A DNA stretch of 64,000 nt, from the NCBI GenBank assembly GCA_947561715.1, contig OX387197.1, positions 18,398,266-18,462,265 of the forward strand, written 5' to 3'. Each line of letters opens with the position of its first letter. Position 1 is the first letter of the stretch. A program made the position numbers and the translations under genes. The DNA is from Ascidia mentula. Lineage: Eukaryota; Chordata; Ascidiacea; Phlebobranchia; Ascidiidae. The notes under the pieces were generated by a model, which saw only the letters and a program-made list of their open reading frames with translations, was not told where the DNA came from and ran no database searches. Shown in pieces: positions 11,401 through 24,500 of the stretch.

Positions 11401-14400
11401 CTTATTCGTAAGTCCATGGAAACTGCTTCTCCTTTTCGAAACCAACTTCAAGTATATTCTTGATCAAAACCGTAACAAAAGCGTCACCAACCCTGGAAGT
11501 TGAAACTGATAATGAAACTGTGATACGTCAAAACCAAAACCTATCTACGATTTTCCATTTGAACCTGCCTTGGTGCATGTCCCCAAACTCTTAACCCCAT
11601 AAATACTAGCTTTCCTAGTGAATTTTCTCGACATCTGTCAATCAAAACAGAGCGCATACAACACGCTTCCGATTGCTTTCAAATGCGCTGAGAAAATAAA
11701 AGGAAAAAGTCCCGTTTCTGGACACATGACGTACGGCTTACAGGCCTAGGCTCTAGATTTCTGTTGCCACTAAAATGACACACAGAATGGTCTGGGCGGA
11801 TATGTCGGGCTTGTAACATTTCTAAGACTACTAATCTCACGACCTTCGCGGTTTGAGGCTCATCTCACGGCTAAGATTTCGTCCGCCCCGCTATCACGAC
11901 TTCGACTAATCGCTGTTCGACTACCATCCGAAAAAGTTCCAACTATCCTGATAGCGTTGTTTAATTGGCAGCCTGGTGAGATCACTTGTACGTAATTGAT
12001 AAAACTGTTTACAGTCGACCAGGAGCAAATAAAGAAAAGTGGGTCGTTTGAAGCTGGGGACTGCGGTGATGACGGTGGTATGCAAACCTTACGACTACGC
12101 ACGTAGATAGTATGCGGGTTTCCAATTTGAGGTAGCTTTGCATGCAAAGCGGTGCCTCATGCAAACAGATCTGAATAAATTTATGACACACTGGTCTGCA
12201 TTTCCGTCTAATATAAATACGGCTCCTAAGCTATCTACAAAGTTTCCTCATCTAAACAATCCGGGATCAAAATAAGCGCATGCGAAATCTTATATTTGCT
12301 GCTTAACAATAAGAGCTCTAAGATCAAATGCAAATTAACTGCTATTTTGAAGCGCATTAAACTCACAATAGCACCAACAAGTAAGACGTCTCGCTCGCAA
12401 ACTCGACAAAAGACAAACACGCCTCGGGTGTTCTAAGGCGCCACAGCACACTGCAAAACGTGTGTTACGTCACAAACAAGAGGTAGACGACGCGCGCGTG
12501 CCAACCGCCCACAATTTACAACGTCAAAACAACATGTCCATTAAGCCTGTCGCGCTCGGTCACAACGAGCTTAATGACGGTCGAAGGAGATTGTGGTAAC
12601 TGGTCGATCGCCCACAATCGGTGATGTCACAATGCGATTTGTTTACTGGCTCCGTTATGTGGGTGGTTTTTACCTGCGCGATTATCACCTGTCGTTGTTC
12701 AAAACACGAAGCTATTGCGAGGGCGCGCGGGTACATTTATAGATCATTATAACGTTTATCATTATTTCCGTGATACCCGCCAGTTTTGATTGCGAAACAA
12801 ATATTGTCAGTCATATCGCTCTACGGATTTTAAATCACACACACTTAAGAAGTTTTCCCAGAAAAACGAAAGAAATGATCGTCCCTCTTCCCCTTACGTC
12901 ATTCTCGACGACTCAAACGACGTCATCGCCTTGTCCAGCACGCACAAGTTACCACAAGCATGATGTTAACTCTCGAGCAAACCCTTTTAAAAAAACAAGC
13001 CCAGGCTAGCCAACACCATATGTCCGGCTATAGTTGGCAGTAAACAATACCTCGACCTTGGGTGACATATCACCTGCGTGCGTTCAAATTTTCGACGTAT
13101 AATCCCCTAGGTTTCAGTTGACTGTCGGGTTACAAACGCGTCTCTTTAAGGGATTACGACGTTTATCGACAAGCAAAGCTTACCTGTATTTTCTTACTGC
13201 CCGGTTTTCCTGGGGAGATGAGGTTCGCGAAGGACGCCACTGACTTGCGTAAGGTCTTCACTCGCTTCGAGCTGGGTTCCTAAAAATATTTCGGGTTAGG
13301 TTTCACGGCAACAAAAACCTGCTAATGTGTTTGTGATCAAATTTATCGACCTATTGAAGTATGAAGACAAACTGAACATGCTTTACAGATCCCGATTGGG
13401 CTTTTGTTGGTGATATGTTCTTATCCTTCTATATTCACAAGGGGATAACCAGTGGTAAGCTTCGATATTAACCGTTTTTCTATTTATTTGCATCGACTCA
13501 AGTGCAATTTTGCAGCCAGTTGCTTGCAAAACTAGGCAGAGTCGTGACCTACTGTAACGTGATTAGGAATACACTTGGATATTTGCGCAAGAAGTGTCCA
13601 TAAAAAATATTATATTTTACATTGTCAGAGTATACAGAAAAATCGACCCTGTCACGCTCCAGGGATTAGCCACAGGTTGGAATAGCTCAACATTTTTTTG
13701 TGGTTTTTGTTGTTGTTTTATGCGTTCCAAGCTGCATGGGCAACAATAAGGTTATTGTGTTCATGCGGGTGGCGGTTCCACAAGCACCCGTCAACCCTCC
13801 TCGCAAGGCATTTTTCTCCCATATACTTAAGTCGGTAATAAACACTGGTTCATCATCTAATACGTTCGTGTTTTGGCCGCAAATTCCACGATCTTCCACC
13901 AATTACGTCAACGTGATTGCTCGACGCATGATTAGTTGGGATAAAGGACATTAAAGATAACCGCGAGGGGACGCATGACGTCACACCACGTATTACGTTC
14001 CTAAAGTCGCGCTCCACTTGATAATTTGACCAATAAATCAATCGTTGTACAGTCATTACACATTTTGTTGAACTCATAAACTCAACTTATTCCTGGACAC
14101 AATTGGAGAAAGGACTACTTGGGACTTCACCAACTTTCGGCATGTACCGATAAATTATGAGTCTTGGTGGAAAATTTATCAATGCCGAGAATCGAATGTC
14201 AGTAACTCGTCACGCGCTGCCAAAAAGCGGAAGCCACTTTCTGTCATTCTGACGTAAACGCAAAAGTAAATGCTCTTTCCGGCACGCGATGTCAATGTAC
14301 TGCTGCACGATGACTCAACACGGCCATTAGACCTTTACCACATTACCACATACTGGTATGGGGGAAATAATTGTTTCAAATCCCGATCACCCTCTAAAAT

Positions 14401-17400
14401 AGAGAAGCAAATCTTTTGAATGACGACGGCACGTATTTGGAAAGTCTATTGCGAGGTTTGAACAATATTTCAGCTGATTGCAACCGTCACGATATTGTGT
14501 TTAACGCACTAGAGATCATCAGCCATGCAACCACAACGATATGGGAGTTACCGAGCGTTTGTTACCAAAACAACCAAGTTGTCGCCAATTACGCCAATCG
14601 ATGATTTTCTCTGCCTTAATTGGTCCAAAAACACAAACCGGATGAAGCGAAGCCACTTTGCTTTTACATGTGAGGCAATAAACAATCGACCTCAAACGTA
14701 TTTCGTTGCCAGAAAAGACGGGCGCCTCAGCGTCGGGGGGAAAGCAGGTCAATTGTCCTACACCCAGGGGTGGTCCGTTGTTTCGTAAACGAACGATGAC
14801 GTGGGCAGTGCTATCGAATATGGAATGACGTAGGTACCAGCGGAGATCGACAGATAAGGGCATTTCATAATCCTGGACGCACAATGTGGGCTCGTTTTGG
14901 GTATTGGCCCCGTGCGTAAGGTCACAAGAAAAGTTTGCTTGGCTCATTTCAGACCACAGGTGAACAAGCTGCGTTGGACTTGCGCACACCATAGAATTTC
15001 TTAAAACAACAAGGATAAATTATTTTGATAACTTTAAAAATGCATTTTATTTTCTGTGACGTTTCGAAGCGTGCTGTTTTTTAATTTAAGGATCTAGTTG
15101 GAAAATCCAAAAGCAGGCGGTTACGCAATTATGTTGGTAAACGTTGCAGAGGCTAACGAGGCGCCACCCTTTGAAAGAAGCCAAATCGGAAAAGACCCAT
15201 TAAACATGACGTCAACTAGAAAAAACGATGACGTAGCACAGATGAATGCGAGGTTAACTTGATACCGGGATGAATTCCCCATGCTATAAGACACATCATA
15301 ACGTAACTAACATGCGGCTCACTCTGGAGACTTAACCACAAATTCACCGGAGGGCTTGGTTTAGAGAACTGTCTGTGCAGTTTTGAAGGTTATGTCCAGC
15401 CTGTTTTACTGACAGAATGTAAATTTTTTATTTTAAATCAAGAGGCCTGCGCTGACTCAACAATACGAATGCGAGGAGGAAATCTGTTTCTGGACTGACG
15501 GCCGCCCAATAAACCTCATTTGCATTTCCTTGAAAAGATGAAATTGGGGTTTGATAAAATATTCTTCCTTCAATATGTTTCAGGGATTTGACACATGGAC
15601 GAGGAAGCTAGTTCAAAAAATAATATAATGACAGAAACATCAGGTGACGAACCCCTGCTGTCCTTATGAGACCAAATTAAACTAGAAGGTCTAACGAAGA
15701 CAAACTTCGGCTAAACATACACCTATTGGTTGCAAGTTAACTATGTTTAAGCAGAGACTGAACCCCATTGGAAGGTTTTTACACATTGTCCCACGTTTTA
15801 GTATACATCTTATTCAAACGTTCTATAACAGTAAGGGTTTAACAGAGTACTGTTATGAGTAGTTAGGTAATTGTTCCTTTATGACGTGAACAGGAAGTAA
15901 AAACGTCATACGAATAAGTCAATAGGACCGAAACAAGCATCACACAAAGCAAATCAATACGACTCCGAAAGTACCTATAGCTATCCCATATGTTGTTTGG
16001 TGTGGCCCACTAGACACGCATGGAACAATTAATAAATAGGTTGAATACGGAGCAGCAAAATTCGTAAACAACAATTGGCAGAATTTTTGAGGTTCATAAT
16101 GACATGTTCTCGTTGTTGTTTGTGCCGCAGCAAAAAAAATCTTCAGCAAATTAGTAGACACACTGCAGGCTATGCCACTTATAGAATAATCCATTAACAT
16201 TTTTAAATAAAAAAAGCGGAAGGTAGTTGTTGTTAACAAAAAATAGTCGATTTTGAGAGCATTTTTTTGTGCTACCCGCTTTACGCAAAGCACAGGAAAG
16301 TACATACCGGTACCAGGATAGCGTTAACAAAACCATCCCAAGTACAATTACCTGATTTTGACTCGACTTATTCAATTCGCTGCCTGATGGTACACTGTCG
16401 GATGAGGCCAAGTACATATCCAAAAATTCGTCATCGTCCAAGTTGAACATGTCTTTGTACGGTTTTCCACCACCGTACGTTACACCGCGCACGTCATCCA
16501 CACTGGTACAGTGTGAGGAGTAACGTTGGTAAAGCAAAGCTTCACGGAAGCGAACTCGACCCTCCAACTCGCTAAAAGGGATGTACGTAGTCTTACTACC
16601 GGGCTTGGTAAATAAAGATGTGGAACGCCAGCGCAGATCGTCGGCACGCATCTCGCCGTACGTTGGCAAGTCCTCCATGTTGAGAGACATCACCTGCTTA
16701 CGACGTTCGCTCGCAAGCATATCGGCGCTAGCTGACTTGGGGTTCAGTTTCTTGCGGCTTTGGTTATGGTGTCGGCGCAGCACCACGCCGGGATACGCTA
16801 TCGCTCGCTTTATTGGCGAGTCAACGACCGCCGCGTCTGGCTTTGGGTCAGAAACGGCGGAGGAACGCAGACGCATTGAAACGTTGTCGGTTTGCGTCCG
16901 ATCTGTGTCCGAGAAACGCACCGAACTTTTGGTGCTGCAACTAGAAACCGTGCTGTCTCTGTTGCGCGTGAATTCAACCGCCGGTGCCGCGAGATGAGGC
17001 AAGGAGGCGCACATTTGCTTGGAAATAGTCGATTTTCGAAGGCCACTGTCTCCATGATGGCTGTGATGATGGTCCAGCCGACGAGGTAGGGTTTGCGCCG
17101 ATACACTGCTTCTCATCGCCCGCTGGTCAATGGCGGTCAGTGAGCCGCCGAAGATTGCTGAGGCGCCAATTGTGGAAGCGTCTGAAGTGCTGTTTGTGCT
17201 GTCATCGTATATCTCGCGTGATCCAACCCCACCGTACGTGGACGTGGAGTTGTATGAGGAAACGCTGCATGGGGTAGAGAACGGACGATGACTGGATGAG
17301 GATGCTCTCGTTCGGATGATGGTGGTGATGGGGGGTGCGGGAGGATCGGTGTCCACAATAGAGATCTGGTAGTCTGACAGTTCTCTCGACTCTCCACTGC

Positions 17401-18451
17401 CGCTTTTTCTCATTCTGTGACACTGAGAGCACTCGCTTGCAGAACTTCGCAGACTACAAGCATCATGAAATGTCACGGATCCAGAGTTGATGCGGCCAAC
17501 CGACTGATGACGAGGAGTGACTTCCTCCTCCTCAATTCTGTCGCAGACTTCATAGGCACGGAGTGTTGAAGCACTTGCCCCGTCCTCCGCGATAGAAGAG
17601 TTAGATAAAGTCCTCTTCTCCTTTTCACTGCCGCTTGATAAGTTGGAACGGTCGCTGCGGATGGAAGACTTATCCCCTTCCGAACGTTTCTTGCTTCTTT
17701 TACCTTTCCGGCCCTTCAAGTCCTTAAGGCGGAAAGATCCACGAGCGCTCCCCGGGAGAGAGGATTCGGATTCTGCATCGCCGTCGGGCGATCGTGGTGC
17801 GTTCGATCGCCGAAAGAAACGGAAGATGCTGAAATCCATTGCAAGAGTTCTGGGCCGACGATCGCTGTGGCTCTGGAGCAACGATGGGTCTGTTCCTCGA
17901 GGCAAGGTGCAGATGGCAGGGGGAGCAGTGACGTTGTGGAGGTCGGGGCGTTTTGGTACAAGGACATCGCGAGGTTCAGAAAACTCCTCGAGTGTTTGGC
18001 GGCCGCCGAAGGAGTCCACCAACGACCAAGGCCTCCGTGAAGACCAGCGGCTGTGAGAGGAAGAAGATGCCGAGGACGCGGTTCTAGAACTGGACTCGGA
18101 TCCGGGAAGGCGCGGGTCGCCGTCTTTGGCCTCGTTACCCTTTTTACTGGGCGAGCGCAGGTGGGAATTACCGTCCGAATTCACGGGACGAGATGGGCGA
18201 CGTAGAACAACTCCATTTGAAGCCAGAACTGCATTGCGCCCGTTGTTAACCACAGTCAAACCCTCACCGTCTGGCAGCCTTTCTTCAGGAATTTGAAGAT
18301 TTTTGTTCTTCTTGCCCCGTTTCCTCTGCTGCCCTTTCTTACGCGTATCCCCACCGCTAGTGGGCGTAGGTTCGCATATCTCCTTGCTGTCAAGGCTCGT
18401 GCTTGACTTCTTTTTCTTGGTACGGTTGCTGAAGAACTTTTTCATCTTCAT
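5480..18451 (-). CDS. NET1: NET1/ARHGEF3-type RhoA guanine nucleotide exchange factor with very long N and C termini
   Basis: A Dbl-family GEF that would load GTP on RhoA. Exons in transcript order: 18451-16352, 13279-13184, 10475-10209, 9656-9483, 9140-8880, 7506-7336, 7113-6933, 6738-5480; about 1,502 residues. Exon 2 (EPSSKRVKTLRKSV...FANLISPGK) matches human NET1 EPSNKRVRPLARVTSLANLISP. The DH domain (~795-985) contains RQEAIFELFQGE and LDLPRSRLVKYPLLLK; the PH domain (~1008-1123) contains VYRQPIPLKSL and DRKQWINSLQEAV. ATG 18451 is chosen because the in-frame sequence upstream has no ATG; it is followed by a basic, NLS-like stretch (KMKKFFSNRTKKKK). The first 700 residues and the last ~380 are Ser/Arg/Pro-rich, low in predicted structure, and unlike any domain I know. 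Human NET1 ends in a PDZ ligand (ETLV); this one ends DDFEMSA, so that ligand is not conserved. Human paralogues NET1 and ARHGEF3 fit about equally well; exon 2 favours NET1. Confidence 0.92.
7507..8879 (-). other. Intron 5 of the NET1-like gene
   Basis: A 1.37-kb GT-AG intron (donor GTAAGT next to 8879, acceptor CAACAG next to 7507). No coding exon, RNA gene or repeat was recognised in it. Confidence 0.7.
10476..13183 (-). other. Intron 2 of the NET1-like gene
   Basis: A 2.7-kb intron with donor GTAAGC and a CGCAG acceptor. No coding similarity seen. It is one of the two large introns that could hold alternative promoters, as the vertebrate NET1 gene uses alternative first exons; no specific promoter can be pointed to. 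Confidence 0.6.
13280..16351 (-). other. Intron 1 of the NET1-like gene
   Basis: A 3.07-kb intron between the giant first exon and the conserved NET1 exon 2. It contains two exact TGACGTCA octamers (13976-13983, 15207-15214) and several TGACGTA variants. A 157-codon minus-strand open frame (14519-14992) has no recognisable homology. A short NET1 isoform starting inside this intron would resemble the human protein in size; that is inference only. Confidence 0.55.
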
Positions 18452-18535
18452 GACAGAACAGTGATTGCTGTTTGAATGAATTCCTTTCGTTTCACTTGAG
18501 TGAGGCGGTTCTTTAGCACGCACAACAGTAAGTGC

Positions 18536-18541
18536 TTATAT
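18536..18541 (-). promoter_or_regulatory. TATA-like element upstream of the NET1-like start
   Basis: On the minus strand the sequence reads GCGCATATAAGC about 85 nt upstream of the chosen ATG, leaving room for a 5'UTR of roughly 55 nt. A perfect TGACGTCA (CREB/ATF-type) site lies further upstream at 19043-19050. This is a motif match only. Confidence 0.35.
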
Positions 18542-18559
18542 GCGCTGCCTAGTTCAAAA

Positions 18560-21500
18560 TATATTGGCTATCGGTCGAAACCTGTATAATTTACACAAAT
18601 GGTTTATCAGTGGAATCAACAGCAGAAGCATACGCTTTCCATGCATGTAAACAAAAAACATGCAAATTCAAACTACCCACGGCCTGTACTTCCTTCTGAT
18701 GGAAGCAACAACAGACACGATGCGTATGCTGAGACACGATTTACAAAAATTGTCAACTATCCCCTGACCAGCAACAGTGGCGGATAACATAAGCGATCGG
18801 AAACCCAGCCAACATTGCAGAAAACTCCTCCAGTCAATGCACGTTTTGTGCGTCACGCCTGAAACCATCCAGGGTACCAGTTTTCAGTCAAGCGCACGCC
18901 CAAGAATATTCACAAAACCTACTGTTGAACTATGCAAAACAGATTTCCAAAGGCACTTTCGCTCGGCAATTCTTTTACGCAGCTGACTGCAGACAATTGT
19001 TTTGTGTACGCGGAGCAAAGAAAGAGCGAACTCGCGCGGAAGTGACGTCACAGTTAAGCCGGAAGCGAGGGCGAGCTCTCTGGTGTGACGTGGTCAGTGA
19101 TCGGCGCGTGTTGCGTTGTTTACCACTGTAAGCAAACGCGATTTCACGGTGGAATGGACTATGTGGTTGGTGCTTCCATTCTGAACTGGTTATTTTTACA
19201 ATCTATTCTTTCCGTCTATACTTATGGCCCCTTGGTCTTCCTCTGCCCTGTTGGTCGTTTATAAAAAAATATGCTGCTGTGCCTTGCACGCTATTGCTGG
19301 GTGTAAAACAGCGGACGCTCTACTAAAAAACAATCAATCATTGAAGTAACGTGAAACAATAGCGCGTGCAGTTATAACACAGCCTTGTTTGCTGTATTTT
19401 CTCCCGAAATGCCGAAAAGATTTGTCTTAAAACTAGAATGCGATAGTGATGATGAATAAATCACGCCTTAAGCTAGACACGCTAAGAAACTCTGGTACTG
19501 ACTACCTTTAACCTTTAAAGCGCGGCCACAATTGCTGGGTCGCGTGGGCGGACTGAATCACTGACAACTTTCATAGTGTAACTTGCGTTTATGACGAACG
19601 ATGACATTAAACAAACGAAACGGTCACAGCCCATGCGAAAACACGACGCTGTGGGGTTTTAGAATAGCGCGATGCAAATACGTGAGGTCTGTGTTTATAA
19701 CCACCAGGCCGTTGTCACAGCCAACCGGCGCTTTCCTTTTTGCGGAGACACTCAAGAAGAGCGAACTTCATTCATTTTTAACGAAGGCTTCGCAGTTTAC
19801 CGATCGAGACTCAATTGGGCGAAACGCAAAGAGTAATTCTCCTAACAGACTAGACGGCTTTGGGCTCCTGACGATATGAACGCGCAAGTATTATTCAACC
19901 ATGCCCCATGGTGACTGACTAAGCTGCTCGTGCGACTTGTGGCAGCATTTCCTTCTATAAGCACAACCACTGTTCGTACAAACAGCCAAAGCAGAAATAT
20001 CCACAGAGGGCATCCTTTAGACTTTAGAAGATTGTATCATAAGGTTATTTGGACAAAGAGCTGGTTTCCTAACCTAACAGACTTAAGCTAATAACTACGG
20101 ACACTATATGTTTTAAACACCCTGTGAACTTTTGTAATCGATTCTGTTGGCAGTTCCATGGTTGTTAAGTAGTTAACAAAAACAAACAACAATTGGTTGT
20201 GACCAAACAAAACTAGATAGGTGCTGAAACTACGGAATCGTAATCTTAAATATAACAACAGTTGTTTAGGCTCCTTTTCAGCTAGTCGCAAAGCTCATAC
20301 AAATACCTTGCAATTAGGTTCTCACAAATTGGATACAACATTGGTTACAACCCCCCTGACCAAAAAGATTGACTCAAACAGTATTTTCACAAAATACACC
20401 AACTAATTTCGCATCAATTTAGTTTTCAGTTTTCAAGTTAAACTAAACCAACTTTGCAAATATGGCAACGGTTTTTCCGATATGCTGCTATTGCCTGCGT
20501 GTGAATCAGGTTCTGGCGATAGCACGTTACTTCCCTTACGTAAGCTAAACTCTATAAGACGGGGTTCGTAGGTAATTTTAGTGACGCGCGCAAAACCCAG
20601 CTCAACTTTGACAACTACGCGCATGTTTCTAATTAAACATTACGGTTCCAGGTACGAATAAGTACGCAAGTGGCTGTCATGCATTTCTTGGACAAGCTCT
20701 AAACATAATGAATTATTGTGTACCTTACATGATCATCTTTTCGTTCAACCTGAACCGGGTATTTTTCAAAACACGGTATAATAAATGTTCTGTGACGTAT
20801 TGCACTGCCCTTATAACCTGCTCTGTCACAAATCTGGTCGATTTTGTGAACTACAACACACATTCTCCAAGAGGTTTGCCTGCAACATGTCGCCTGTGAC
20901 AACGTTTTTGAACCCCAGTCTGGCAACGTGAAGAAGTCCAGGCTCTAAAAGTTAAAGGTCACGTGCACACTACATTAGACAGCGGCACAAGGCGCGAGAA
21001 CGTTCAAACAATACAAGCCGCGCTGTCATTCTCGACGAAGGCGCGATGCGCAAAGCAAATACTTTCGGCTGTGGACAAGGTCCAACTCCAACTCAACGTC
21101 TAACGGAAATTTAGTCTCAAAATACACATACACTCGCAAGTCGGCGTCTGGCGCGGCGATTATCAAAGGCGCGGCCATGATACACCATTGTAAGCGTCTT
21201 GCTCAAGGCTACATAGATGCGCTATGCCTACGAATGAACTATTTTTGTGATACATATTGAAATGCACCCGACCATGTCCGTACAACTGCACGCCTGTGGA
21301 CAATAAGTTCAAGCAGACTTTAAAGGGACCCGGATGCGGTCACTTGAACTGTGTAAACTGAAACTCAACCGAGGCCCAGGTCAACCTGTGGGAACTGACA
21401 GTAGCGGATAAGGCAACATCTTGCCACTGTTTAGCGTTTCGACAGACAGGAACAACGCGCCCCATGAGATCACGTGCTGCCGAAAAAAGCGCTGTGGCCG

Positions 21501-24500
21501 CCGCACTCGAAAGGCGCTGACGTCATTCGTAAACAAAGACACTCTACTAATGGGAGGTTTGTGGGACTACAAGTAGGTAAGAATAGAAAAATCACTTGGT
21601 TGGGAAGAAAACGCCCCGCCACGTGTGTCGTAATGCTCCAAAAAGCGCCGCACAGCGCAGATTATGACATCAATAGAATTTAAGCCCTGGGGAGTTGTTA
21701 CGCAGCAGTGATGACGTCATCGGTGGTTATCGCGTATTTCGCAAAAACGGTGCGATTGCTTTTTTTTACAGAATGAAAACATACATATGGGTGCTCTGTT
21801 CAAAGCTCTATTTTCATCATAAATAATGCAGTAAAGAATCACAACAGACGAAATCCAGACGCACTCAAACGCCCGCAGATTGTTCCGCTAAAGCAATGTT
21901 GTCGTACAAATGTTTGGAAAATAGCCCTGCCTTTACAGCGGAAGCGAGCAAACAGAATCACGCAGACAACCAGAGCTTGTGCAACGGGCGGCCCAAAACA
22001 AGAGCCTTTGCTGACTCAGTGCATTTATACTTTCTACTAAACAAGGTTGCACCAGCAGTTGCGATCAAACCTGCTTTGGACATTTTGCCTACGTGGTCCT
22101 TCTGCGAGACTCATTGCAACACATAAAAGGGGTTTCACCAGTGATTATTATTTTGCTTTTTTATAGCAAACCTTTACTAATCATTATCCAGACTGAAAAG
22201 GCGCTGATCATAAACATTCCCTTCTTGTAGTTACGTTTTGGTGATTCAGTCCAACGTTCAGTGTCGTAAAAACAACGGAGTACTTTTGGGCCATCTACAA
22301 GAAAAAATACTACAAAGATGGCAGTACTGCGACACACGTTTGGCCAATACATTCTAATACAAAAAAAAATAATAATTTGCCCTAAGTTTGCAACAGTAAC
22401 AGTATAACAGTAGGATAATGGATTTACAATAAAAAAAATCCTAAAGTGCCAATAGCCCTTCTAGGGGTTCACAACTAAAACACAAATACTTAATATCCAT
22501 TAAAAACACGTGATCAAGATAGTTAAAAAATCACTGCTGCAGTGTTCTATGATGCTGGTTAATCTGTACATCCACTTTGTCGTCGTACTAAATATCTTGT
22601 AGCCACGTACACTCCGATCGACTGTTTCTAAGTACCCAATGGCAGGTTACGTAGACATGGGGTATATCGCGTTTCAAAGGAGTAGACCGCCTGCGCGTTT
22701 TAACCAGGGGCCAATTTCTGTTTCTCGTAGCAGACGACAGATGGTAGGCCACGGTTTTAGTCTTCTGCTTAACTGCGGGACAGGGAACCCTTTTAACGCC
22801 TGTTCGATCAACTGAAATCACCCAATTCAGTTGTATTAAACGGAAGGGCGGCATTCCCCGTATTGTGAAACTGAAAAGTCAACAGCCGCCGTCGACCGCG
22901 GAATTTGGGCGATACCACAGTCACAGGTGCAATGTTCAACTCAAACGAGTGAAATTGTTTGTCTGTATGCGTTTATAACCGTCTCCCGGTATTTACGCAT
23001 TACGTGTGACAGTGTAGGTCATGATGTACTACTGACCAGAAATATTCACTGAGCTGGAATACATTGCTGCGACCTTGTAACGACCTTAAAAGAGTAACAA
23101 TAATATTTTGGCAGTAAATACACCATGTTTGTCAGCACTGTGCGTCTCCTTTGCTGCTGACAAAATTTAAATAGCTGGGTTACGCAATTGGCCGAGATAC
23201 TAGCCAGGCAATTAAAACTGATAATACTGAACAAGGCTACTGCTGTAAGTTCCGTCTGTACACAATTGGACGACTACGCAAGCGCCGATTGAGCTAATTG
23301 GTCCACGATTTTTGGAGTAGTCGACTTAACAATTAATCACGTCAAACACTCGTATGTCATGCGAATAGCTCGCCGTACAACGCTGCGCGGTGTTTGAGAG
23401 CCAGGTTTTCGTCTGAAAACGTATCCAAAGCCATCTGGCGCACTCTGCAGGGTATGGTTGACGAAACGCGTCTGTCACAGTGATGCCATGCATGACTGGA
23501 GAACAACCGTGAGCTTCGTTGCCAGCTTTGCAATGCTTAGTGTTGTACCACTACTAACTGTACCGACTGCATAAATATGGATGAAGCTTTTAAACTAATT
23601 ATCTGTTGAAATGTGTTAGTATGAAATTATGTTAATTTGTTGTTTATTTGCATAAGATTTGACAAGGTTTTGGCTGTGAGAGCTCCACTTAAACCCAAAG
23701 CTAAGTCACGGTAAGCTTATCACAACTTACAACCTCGATTAAATTTCGCGTGTCTACAAAAATCTGTCACTATAATACAATTAATGAAAGCAAAACAAAT
23801 TTCCTCAAGGCCCTAAATCACTGTCTGCACTGGACAAAAAAATCACGTGACTATCGTCGAACTGATCAACCTTCCGGCATAAAAGACACCAAAATCAGGC
23901 AAAGGCAAAGCAAGACAAATTGAGTGATGAAAAAACTCACAATGGCTTTTGGGCTTCTTCCCTATGCCAGCCCGCCGAACGAATTGCACAATGATATCAA
24001 GCTGCCACCGCTCGGATTGGCGCGAAAAAACAGCGAACAGTACTTCTTGGAAATCGCATTGCAACAGCGGCTGGCTTGGTTTGATTCAAGCCAACAAGCG
24101 TGTTATACACATGTGCTGATGTTGGGGTGGGGCCAACGCAAAGCGGCTGTATACCAGTGTGTGACCTGTGCCAGTTTATTCTCTTGGTCTCTTGATTCAC
24201 ATTCTACATGTTTTACTCGTGTACTGCTTCTATTTATAGGAAGCAGTTTACTGTCACTTCGCGTGTGCCGACTAACATATGATAACGAAATTCCTAAAGT
24301 TGGCCCAATGTGGCTCCAGCCCCTAGTTATGCTCCCAATCACTTTCTTTCTTAACAATATTCAAAATTTACGGAGTTTAAACACCATTAGACTATTGCAA
24401 AAACTTGTGGTATATTAAAAAAATACTGTCTCAAATGCTGCAAAACTAAGTAACACAGATAATTTCATACGAGCAGTACAAATAAAACCTTGCTTTCGGA

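Noticed and set aside
14519-14992. 157-codon minus-strand frame in NET1 intron 1 as an extra exon or separate gene.
   Set aside because: No recognisable domain, no good flanking splice signals seen, and NET1 exons 1 and 2 join in frame without it.
16581-18056. Long plus-strand open frames opposite NET1 exon 1.
   Set aside because: They are antisense shadows of a low-complexity, Ser/Arg-rich coding exon and lack homology.
23924-24418. 165-codon plus-strand frame in the gene-poor interval.
   Set aside because: No family resemblance or splice context; composition is compatible with a chance frame. RNA data could revive it.
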